From an uncultured Clostridium sp. (GTDB taxonomy: Bacteria; Bacillota; Clostridia; TANB77; CAG-508): 6,906 nt of DNA. The position numbers and the translations under genes were made by a program. Shown in pieces: positions 1-5,114 of this stretch (positions within the stretch are counted from its first letter, which is position 1; each line of letters starts with the position of its first letter). The notes under the pieces are model-generated. The model did not search any database and was not told the DNA's origin. It was given only the letters and a program-made list of their open reading frames with translations. The stretch covers positions 1 through 6,906 of the forward strand of contig USHX01000043.1 of assembly GCA_900554565.1 (NCBI GenBank). The letters run 5' to 3'.

Positions 1-2
1 AC

Positions 3-599
3 AGAATTTTATGTAGTGAAGCTATGGTAGACAGTAACAAAGTAAGAACAGGAAAGCTAGAAGAAGATGATTGGGCAAAACTTGCAGGAGCAATTGGGCC
101 ATTATCAGAAGCTGAAATTTATATAGATGATACACCAGGTATAAATGTTACTGAAATAAGAGCAAAATGTAGAAAATTAAAATTAGAAAAAAACATAGGA
201 ATGGTCGTAATTGACTATTTACAATTGGTACAAGGAAGTAATAAAAGAAATGGTAGTCGTGAACAAGAAATATCAGAAATTAGCCGTTCATTAAAAATAC
301 TTGCAAAAGAACTAAATGTACCAGTAATTGCATTATCACAGTTATCAAGAGCCGCAGAACAAAGACCAGACCACAGACCAATGCTATCAGACTTGAGAGA
401 ATCTGGAGCAATAGAGCAAGATGCAGATATAGTGACATTCTTATATAGAGATGATTATTACAATAAAGACAGTGAAAAAAAAGATATAGCAGAAGTAATA
501 ATTGCAAAACACAGAGGTGGTTCAACAGGAACAGTTGAATTATTATGGCTTGGAAGTTACACTAAATTTGTAAATCTTGAGAGAAGGTTTGATGATTAG
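3..599 (+). CDS. dnaB: Replicative DNA helicase DnaB, C-terminal part (5' end outside window)
   Basis: This is the C-terminal 198 residues of the hexameric RecA-fold helicase that unwinds DNA ahead of the replisome. The frame is already open at the window edge and reads RILCSEA before the first internal Met at 24, so that Met is not the true start. Family hallmarks in order are the CSEA/RTG segment, the IYIDDTPG block, Walker B and its flank (VVIDYLQL, about nt 204-227), the SRSLKILAKELNVPVIALSQLSR stretch read from about 280 to 351 (conserved helicase core and sensor region), DLRESGAIEQDADIV, and near the C-terminus KHRGGSTGTVEL, which carries the Lys/Arg residues that act in trans on the neighbouring subunit's ATP. 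The Walker A loop and the N-terminal primase-binding domain must lie upstream; a full DnaB is usually about 440-450 residues. The stop TAG (597-599) lies inside the ribosome-binding region of tilS, so the two genes are very probably co-transcribed. Confidence 0.97.
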   Translation, partial: RILCSEAMVDSNKVRTGKLEEDDWAKLAGAIGPLSEAEIYIDDTPGINVTEIRAKCRKLKLEKNIGMVVIDYLQLVQGSNKRNGSREQEISEISRSLKILAKELNVPVIALSQLSRAAEQRPDHRPMLSDLRESGAIEQDADIVTFLYRDDYYNKDSEKKDIAEVIIAKHRGGSTGTVELLWLGSYTKFVNLERRFDD

Positions 600-611
600 A
601 AGGAAGTAAAA

Positions 612-1610
612 ATGACAAATTTTGAAAAACAAGTTTTAGAAACAATAAAAAAATATAATTTAATAGAAAAAAACGACAAGATAGTATTTGCAGTATCTGG
701 AGGACCAGATTCAATAGCTATGCTTGATATAATAAGAAAAATGTGCCAAGAAGGAAATATTCCTATGGCACAAATTTTCGTTGCACATATTAATCATATG
801 ATTAGAAAAGAAGCCACAGAAGATGCAAAATATGTGGAAAACTATTGCCAAAAAAACAATATAGAATTTTATTTAAAAAGTATAGATGTTCAAAAAATTG
901 CCAATAATAAAAAAATAGGAACAGAAGAAGCGGGAAGACAAGTAAGATATGAATTTTTTGATGAAGTCATGGACAAGACTGGAGCAAATAAAATTGCAAT
1001 AGCACATAATAAAAATGATAGAGCAGAAACTATAATTATGAATATAATGCGTGGAAGTGGTATATCGGGATTAAAAGGAATTGAAGCAAAAAGAGGAAAA
1101 TATATAAGACCATTAATTGAATGTGAAAGACCAGAAATAGAAAAATACTGTGAAGAAGAAAATTTGGAACCAAGAATAGACAAAACAAATTTTGAAAATG
1201 AATATACAAGAAACAAAATCAGGAACATCGCCATTCCGTATATAAAAGAAAAATTCAATCCAAACATAATAAACACATTAGAAAGACTATCTAACCTTGT
1301 TTGTGAAGAAGAAGAATATATAGAAAAACAAGTAAAACAAGCATATAAAGACATATTAATAGAAGAAAAAGAAAAACAAATAAAACTAGATTTGAAAAAA
1401 TTTAATTCTAATGAAAAGGTAATAAAATCAAGGGTTATACTATATACTATAACAAGGCTTTTTGGTAATTCAAAAGGAATTGAAAAAATTCATATAGAAG
1501 ATATTATAAAATTGTGTCAAAACAACATTGGAAACAAATTTTTAATACCAAATAAAAAAATAAAAGTTTTAGTAAAAAATCACAAAATTTATTTTATAAG
1601 CCAAATATAA
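612..1610 (+). CDS. tilS: tRNA(Ile)-lysidine synthetase TilS, short form
   Basis: TilS uses ATP and lysine to convert C34 of the CAU-anticodon tRNA(Ile) to lysidine, so that it decodes AUA instead of AUG. The 332-residue protein shows the N-type ATP-pyrophosphatase loop SGGPDS at residues 29-34, AHINHMIRKEA at 58-68, EEAGRQVRY at 105-113, HNKNDRAET at 132-140 followed by MRGSG, and DKTNFENEYTRNKIRN at 190-205. The start is fixed by AGAAGGAAG, which overlaps the dnaB stop and sits about 5 nt before the ATG. The protein stops just after the first C-terminal subdomain (ending near IPNKKIKVLVKNHKIYFISQI). The last roughly 100 residues seen in Bacillus or E. coli TilS (432-470 aa) are missing. Aquifex TilS is naturally about this size, so a short enzyme can work. 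No frameshift is visible, because the end is a clean TAA and the following DNA is intergenic. It sits 12 nt after dnaB; the hpt gene that often follows tilS is absent. Confidence 0.95.
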   Translation: MTNFEKQVLETIKKYNLIEKNDKIVFAVSGGPDSIAMLDIIRKMCQEGNIPMAQIFVAHINHMIRKEATEDAKYVENYCQKNNIEFYLKSIDVQKIANNKKIGTEEAGRQVRYEFFDEVMDKTGANKIAIAHNKNDRAETIIMNIMRGSGISGLKGIEAKRGKYIRPLIECERPEIEKYCEEENLEPRIDKTNFENEYTRNKIRNIAIPYIKEKFNPNIINTLERLSNLVCEEEEYIEKQVKQAYKDILIEEKEKQIKLDLKKFNSNEKVIKSRVILYTITRLFGNSKGIEKIHIEDIIKLCQNNIGNKFLIPNKKIKVLVKNHKIYFISQI

Positions 1611-1670
1611 GTAGCCGTAATAGATACGTGAACACTGCTTGTTTGTAATAAAAAAGTCATATAAAAAACA

Positions 1671-1701
1671 TTTACAAAACAAAAAAGGTATGGTATAAAA
1701 T
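1671..1701 (+). promoter_or_regulatory. Promoter for ftsH
   Basis: A sigma-A type promoter: -35 TTTACA at 1671-1676, a 17-nt spacer, and -10 TATAAA at 1694-1699. The TGG just upstream of the -10 gives an extended -10 context. Transcription would begin near 1706-1710, giving a leader of about 35-40 nt with no obvious structure before the AAGGAGG site at 1731-1737. The rest of the 134-nt gap (1611-1670) shows no gene and no convincing tilS terminator, so some read-through from dnaB-tilS may add to ftsH expression. Prediction from sequence only. Confidence 0.72.
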
Positions 1702-1744
1702 CAATTGAAAAAAACAAAAGTAAAAATCACAAGGAGGAATTATT

Positions 1745-3553
1745 TTGAAAAACGGAATCAAAACATTAGCTATGTGGTTAATCATAGCAGTAATATTTAT
1801 TGTAGTACTTTCATCAATAGTAGAAAACAGTGACTCAAAACTAAAATATTCAGATTTAATAGCTGATATAAATAGTGGAAAAGTAGAAGCTGTACAAGTA
1901 GAAGCAGATGGAAAAACTGCAACAGTTACTTTAAAAGATGACAAAATTAAAAAAGAAGTTAATATTCCAGATATGGAAAGCTTCATGTCTTACACAGAAG
2001 ACTATTTAAAAGAAGGAGCATTTACATTAGAAGAGAAATCACAATCAATATTTGTAACAGTGCTTAGTCTTCTTACACCATTTGGACTATTAATAATATT
2101 CTTTATATTCTGGTTCTTTATGATGAGTGGATCAAACAACGGAGCACCAGGAAGCAAAACAATGTCATTTGGAAAAAGTAAAGCAAGAATGATGACACCA
2201 GCAGACAAAAACAGAATCACATTTGATGATGTAGCAGGTGTTGATGAAGAAAAAGAAGAATTAGAAGAAATAGTAGAATTCTTAAAAAATCCTAAAAAAT
2301 ATACAGACATGGGAGCAAGAATACCTAAAGGAGTGTTACTTGTAGGGCAACCAGGTACAGGTAAAACATTACTTGCAAAAGCAGTAGCAGGAGAAGCAGG
2401 AGTACCATTTTTCATTATAAGTGGTTCAGACTTTGTTGAAATGTTCGTAGGTGTTGGAGCTTCAAGAGTTAGAGATTTATTTGATCAAGCAAAGAAAAAT
2501 GCACCATGCATCATATTTATAGATGAAATAGATGCAGTTGGACGTCAAAGAGGTGCAGGACTTGGCGGTGGACATGATGAAAGAGAACAAACATTAAATC
2601 AATTATTAGTAGAAATGGATGGATTTGCAGCAAATGAAGGTGTAATAGTCTTAGCTGCAACAAACAGACCAGATGTATTAGATAAAGCATTATTAAGAGC
2701 AGGAAGATTTGATAGACAAATAGTAGTTGGAATGCCAGATGTAGCAGCAAGAGAACAAATACTTGAAGTTCATGCAAGAAGAAAAAGATTATCAGATGAT
2801 GTAGACTTAAAAGTAGTTGCTAAAAACACATCAGGATTTGCAGGTGCAGACCTTGAAAACGTTTTAAATGAAGCAGCATTACTTGCAGCAAGAAGAAACA
2901 TAAACGAAATTGGAATGAAAGAAATAGAAGATGCCATGGTAAAAGTAACTATGGGACCTGAAAAGAAAACAAAAGTAAGAAGTGAAAAAGAAAATAAATT
3001 AGTAGCTTACCATGAAGCAGGTCATGCGGTTGTAAGTCACTTCTTAGAAACACAAGACCCTGTACATCAAATATCAATCGTGCCAAGAGGAATGGCTGGA
3101 GGATATACAATGTATAGACCAACAGAAGACAAATCATTTATGTCAAAAACAGAAATGGAAGAAAACATAGTATCATTACTAGGTGGAAGAGTTGCTGAAA
3201 GCATAATATTAAATGATATTTCAACAGGAGCAAGCAATGATATAGAAAGAGCAACAAAAATTGCAAGAAGCATGGTAACAAAATACGGTATGAGTGAAAA
3301 AATAGGAACATTAACACTAGGTGCAGATCAAGATGAAGTATTCCTAGGTAGAGACTTAGCACATGCTAAAGAATATTCTGAAGAAACTGCAGCAATTATC
3401 GATGAAGAAACAAAGAGAATTGTTGATACAGGATATAATAGAGCAAAACAAATTTTATCAGACAATATTGATAAATTACACAAAGTTGCTGGAATATTAT
3501 TAGAAAAAGAGAAAATAGAAGCAGAAGAATTTGAAGAAATTTTCAGACAATAA
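1745..3553 (+). CDS. ftsH: ATP-dependent zinc metalloprotease FtsH
   Basis: Membrane-anchored AAA+ protease, active as a hexamer, that extracts and degrades unassembled membrane proteins and some cytosolic regulators. The 602 residues contain TM1 (about 9-25), a short extracytoplasmic domain (about 28-100), and TM2 (about 102-127). The AAA module has Walker A GQPGTGKT (201-208), pore loop FVGVG (234-238), Walker B IIFIDEID (256-263), and the second region of homology NRPDVLDKALLRAGRFDR (307-324) with arginine-finger candidates R318 and R321. The protease domain has HEAGH (423-427), with D499 in TGASNDIERAT as the expected third zinc ligand. The start is TTG at 1745, placed 7 nt after a perfect AAGGAGG; the next Met codon would fall inside or after TM1. 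Length is normal, slightly short at the C-terminus. One oddity is that the usual LLRPGRFDR reads LLRAGRFDR. The gene has its own promoter and a strong terminator, so it is probably monocistronic. Confidence 0.98.
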   Translation: MKNGIKTLAMWLIIAVIFIVVLSSIVENSDSKLKYSDLIADINSGKVEAVQVEADGKTATVTLKDDKIKKEVNIPDMESFMSYTEDYLKEGAFTLEEKSQSIFVTVLSLLTPFGLLIIFFIFWFFMMSGSNNGAPGSKTMSFGKSKARMMTPADKNRITFDDVAGVDEEKEELEEIVEFLKNPKKYTDMGARIPKGVLLVGQPGTGKTLLAKAVAGEAGVPFFIISGSDFVEMFVGVGASRVRDLFDQAKKNAPCIIFIDEIDAVGRQRGAGLGGGHDEREQTLNQLLVEMDGFAANEGVIVLAATNRPDVLDKALLRAGRFDRQIVVGMPDVAAREQILEVHARRKRLSDDVDLKVVAKNTSGFAGADLENVLNEAALLAARRNINEIGMKEIEDAMVKVTMGPEKKTKVRSEKENKLVAYHEAGHAVVSHFLETQDPVHQISIVPRGMAGGYTMYRPTEDKSFMSKTEMEENIVSLLGGRVAESIILNDISTGASNDIERATKIARSMVTKYGMSEKIGTLTLGADQDEVFLGRDLAHAKEYSEETAAIIDEETKRIVDTGYNRAKQILSDNIDKLHKVAGILLEKEKIEAEEFEEIFRQ

Positions 3554-3560
3554 AAAAGAC

Positions 3561-3599
3561 AAAGAAAGTAGCAATAAATATTGCTATTTTCTTTTTTTT
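3561..3599 (+). terminator. Rho-independent terminator after ftsH
   Basis: A near-perfect hairpin begins 7 nt after the ftsH stop. The left arm 3561-3575 pairs with the right arm 3580-3594 around the loop AAAT (3576-3579): AAAGAAA with TTTCTTT, one G-T wobble, and TAGCAAT with ATTGCTA. The T-run continues to 3599. The left flank is A-rich, so the element could also work on the opposite strand, although no minus-strand gene is seen. Its T-tract touches the -10 region of the next promoter. Confidence 0.88.
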
Positions 3600-3609
3600 G
3601 GTATAAAAT
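3599..3609 (+). promoter_or_regulatory. Extended -10 promoter for the J-like protein gene
   Basis: TGG followed by TATAAA (3602-3607) and AT repeats, base for base, the TGGTATAAAAT seen before ftsH. The -35 position falls in the right arm of the ftsH terminator, where only weak matches exist (TATTGC at 3579-3584 with 17-nt spacing, or TTGCTA at 3581-3586 with 15). An extended -10 can compensate for a poor -35. The predicted start near 3614 gives a leader of roughly 35 nt. The match is good for the -10 and weak for the -35. Confidence 0.5.
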
Positions 3610-3647
3610 TAGAACATAAAAAGAAAGATTTAAGAGGTAAAAATAAT

Positions 3648-4181
3648 ATGAAAAATTATTATGAAATACTAGAAGTAAGTCCGAAATCTTCTAAAGAAAT
3701 AATAGAAAAAGCATATAAAGTATTAGCTGAAAAATATTATCCAAAATCATATAAAGGTGCTGACAAGTTATTTGCGCAAGAGAAATTCTTAGAAATAAAT
3801 GAAGCATACAAAATTTTATCAGATACATTTTTAAGAGAACAATATGATGCAGAATTAAATAAACAAATAGTTGAAAAACAAATAGAAAACTATAACAGAC
3901 TATATAGAAATAGTGGAAGAAAAGATGCATTTGAAGAAAAACAAGAAAAAGAATATGAACAAGAGCAAGAAGAGAAACCAAAACCAGGGACACTCATGGC
4001 AATGGTAGATATATTAAAACAAATATTTATAAATAGACCAAAACGAACTAGAAAAGAAAAACTAGAAAAAGAAGATATAACAGCAGGAATAATAACAGCA
4101 GTAATAGTTATAACACTTGGAATTATATTATGGCTAATTCCAGCAACAAGAGGATTTGTAAGAGATATAATACCATTTTAA
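3648..4181 (+). CDS. Membrane-anchored J-domain-like protein lacking the HPD motif
   Basis: A 177-residue protein. Residues 2-68 look like a J domain: NYYEILEVSPKSSKEIIEKAYK (helices I-II), then FLEINEAYKILSDTFLREQYDAEL (45-70; helices III-IV). The signature loop where DnaJ proteins carry HPD, needed to stimulate Hsp70 ATPase, reads YPK (31-33, in KYYPKS). Residues about 71-112 are highly charged and Glu/Gln-rich, perhaps coiled. A basic stretch (RPKRTRKEKLEK, 130-141) precedes a single hydrophobic segment (about 145-165), and a 12-residue tail ends in PF. By the positive-inside rule the J-like part is cytosolic. The ATG at 3648 was chosen because it begins exactly at the J domain and follows AAGAGG; upstream in-frame starts fall within ftsH or the terminator. 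It lies directly downstream of ftsH and 21 nt before nrdG. Function unknown; a non-canonical co-chaperone, a membrane scaffold or an FtsH-linked adaptor are possibilities by inference only. Confidence 0.85.
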   Translation: MKNYYEILEVSPKSSKEIIEKAYKVLAEKYYPKSYKGADKLFAQEKFLEINEAYKILSDTFLREQYDAELNKQIVEKQIENYNRLYRNSGRKDAFEEKQEKEYEQEQEEKPKPGTLMAMVDILKQIFINRPKRTRKEKLEKEDITAGIITAVIVITLGIILWLIPATRGFVRDIIPF

Positions 4182-4202
4182 TGTAGAAAGAAGATGTTTT
4201 AA

Positions 4203-4724
4203 ATGAATTATGCAGATATAAAAAAAGCAGACATAGCAAATGGAACAGGAGTAAGAGTTTCAGTATTTGTTAGTGGTTGTACACATCACTGCAAAAATTG
4301 TTTTAACCAAGAAGCATGGGACTTTGATTACGGAAAAGAATTTACACAAAAAGAAATAGACAAAGTAATAAGCGAGCTAAACCATTCATATGTTGAAGGA
4401 TTGTCACTATTAGGTGGTGAACCACTAGAACATAAAAACCAACAAGGTTTATTACCTTTATTAAGACAAGTAAAGCAAAAATTTCCAGATAAAAATATAT
4501 GGTGTTATTCAGGATATACATTTGAAGATGATATAATGGGAAAAATGTATAAAAATTGGGAAGAAACACCAGAATTACTATCATATATAGATGTATTAGT
4601 AGATGGAAAATTTGAAGAGGACAAAAAAGATATATCACTTAGATTTAGAGGATCAAGTAATCAAAGAATACTTGATGCAAAAAAATCAGTAAAAGAAGGA
4701 AAAGCGGTATTATTTGACCTTTAA
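4203..4724 (+). CDS. nrdG: Anaerobic ribonucleoside-triphosphate reductase activating protein
   Basis: NrdG is the radical-SAM iron-sulfur enzyme that reductively cleaves S-adenosylmethionine to install the glycyl radical on NrdD, which then makes dNTPs without oxygen. The 173-residue protein has the cluster motif C26-x3-C30-x2-C33 (CTHHCKNC) after VFVSG, the GGEP motif at 71-74 (LSLLGGEPLE), IWCYSGYTFED (99-109), and the NrdG-specific C-terminal block VLVDGKFEED...LRFRGSSNQRI (131-156). Length is typical. The ATG lies 21 nt after the stop of the J-like gene. The ribosome site is weak and purine-rich (AGAAAGAAG near 4185-4193), so translation may be modest or coupled. There is no terminator between the two, so they are probably one transcript. 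The partner nrdD is not within the window. The presence of nrdG implies growth under anoxic conditions. Confidence 0.95.
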   Translation: MNYADIKKADIANGTGVRVSVFVSGCTHHCKNCFNQEAWDFDYGKEFTQKEIDKVISELNHSYVEGLSLLGGEPLEHKNQQGLLPLLRQVKQKFPDKNIWCYSGYTFEDDIMGKMYKNWEETPELLSYIDVLVDGKFEEDKKDISLRFRGSSNQRILDAKKSVKEGKAVLFDL

Positions 4725-4727
4725 GTA

Positions 4728-4757
4728 TTGACAAGTTATATCAAATTAGGGTATAAT
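4728..4757 (+). promoter_or_regulatory. Strong promoter for rpsU
   Basis: Consensus sigma-A promoter: -35 TTGACA at 4728-4733, an 18-nt spacer, and -10 TATAAT at 4752-4757 preceded by GGG. The -35 begins 3 nt after the nrdG stop, so the promoter is packed against the upstream gene. The expected start near 4763-4766 gives a leader of about 55 nt. Both hexamers match the consensus exactly, which suits high expression of a ribosomal protein gene. Confidence 0.88.
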
Positions 4758-4771
4758 GGATATCGTTATAA

Positions 4772-4813
4772 GGGAAAACCCACATACAGTCGTGTATGGA
4801 CCGGAAGGAGGGG
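4772..4813 (+). promoter_or_regulatory. Structured rpsU leader with hairpins and strong ribosome-binding site
   Basis: The leader holds a small GGG-AAAA-CCC hairpin (4772-4781), then a 6-bp stem CATACA (4783-4788) and TGTATG (4793-4798) closing the loop GTCG. After a short GACC spacer comes the ribosome site AAGGAGGGG (4805-4813), 7-9 nt before the ATG. The second hairpin ends only 6 nt before the Shine-Dalgarno sequence, close enough to affect ribosome loading. I do not recognise it as a named riboswitch or ribosomal-protein leader, so a regulatory role is inferred from structure and position only. Confidence 0.5.
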
Positions 4814-4820
4814 AATATAA

Positions 4821-4994
4821 ATGTCAGAAATAAAAGTTAATAATGGTAATATAGAAGATGCTTTAAAAAGATTTAAAAGACAATGTGCAAGAAACGGAGT
4901 TTTACAAGAAGTTCGTAAAAGAGAGCATTATGAAAAACCTAGTGTAAGGAGAAAGAAAAAATCCGAAGCAGCTAGAAAAAGAAAATTTAATTAG
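4821..4994 (+). CDS. rpsU: 30S ribosomal protein S21
   Basis: A 57-residue basic protein beginning MSEIKVNNGNIEDALKRFKR and continuing through QCARNGVLQEVRKREHYEKPSVRRKKK to a C-terminus of SEAARKRKFN. This is the full S21 pattern: an N-terminal beta segment, then arginine/lysine-rich helices. S21 binds the 30S platform near the 3' end of 16S rRNA and helps initiation on mRNA. The start follows one of the strongest ribosome sites in the window, and the stop TAG is at 4992-4994. Length is the normal one for Bacillota. It has its own consensus promoter, a hairpin-bearing leader and its own terminator, so it can form a single-gene unit, with possible read-through from nrdG because no terminator separates them. 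In many relatives yqeY follows rpsU; here an M16 pair follows instead. Confidence 0.96.
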   Translation: MSEIKVNNGNIEDALKRFKRQCARNGVLQEVRKREHYEKPSVRRKKKSEAARKRKFN

Positions 4995-5003
4995 AAAAAA
5001 TGG

Positions 5004-5062
5004 ATTGGAAGTAAAGGGGCAAATTAATAAAGTTTGCTTTTATCTTCCAATTTTTGTTTTTT
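5004..5062 (+). terminator. Rho-independent terminator after rpsU
   Basis: A long hairpin starts 9 nt after the rpsU stop. The outer stem ATTGGAAG (5004-5011) pairs with CTTCCAAT (5044-5051). A single-T bulge and a two-G bulge separate it from the inner stem, where TAAAG and GCAAA (5012-5023) pair with TTTGC and TTTTA (5033-5042). The loop is A/T-rich. It is followed by TTTTGTTTTTT (5052-5062). Confidence 0.87.
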
Positions 5063-5086
5063 AAACATAAAAATGAGCAAAAAGGC

Positions 5087-5092
5087 TATAAT
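5087..5092 (+). promoter_or_regulatory. Possible -10 element for the M16 gene pair
   Basis: A perfect TATAAT lies between the rpsU terminator and the first M16 gene. A separate promoter is expected here because the upstream unit ends in a strong terminator. No good -35 hexamer is present at 16-18 nt spacing; the nearest T-rich candidates overlap the terminator tail. The predicted start near 5098 would leave a very short leader carrying AAAGGA (5102-5107). Confidence 0.4.
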
Positions 5093-5114
5093 AAAATATA
5101 GAAAGGAAATGATT

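Noticed and set aside
1..599. dnaB as a truncated pseudogene
   Set aside because: The reading frame is open at the window edge and all C-terminal motifs are intact; the truncation comes from the window boundary.
1611..1670. Possible tilS terminator
   Set aside because: The best pairing is a 4-5 bp stem (AACA with TGTT, around 1630-1645) followed by A-rich sequence rather than a T-tract, so it is not a convincing terminator.
3531..3647. Upstream extension of the J-like protein starting inside the 3' end of ftsH
   Set aside because: It would be translated through the ftsH terminator and the new promoter, has no ribosome site, and adds low-complexity residues ahead of a J domain that begins naturally at the 3648 ATG.
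4779..4813. Alternative pairing of CCC in the rpsU leader with the GGGG of the ribosome site, as a switch
   Set aside because: Only three or four base pairs are available and their flanks do not pair, so it is too weak to propose as a riboswitch-like rearrangement.
5034..5114. Longer N-terminus for the YmfF-like protein
   Set aside because: These codons lie in or just after the rpsU terminator, have no Shine-Dalgarno site, and precede the -10 candidate. The ATG at 5115 has AAAGGA at proper spacing.
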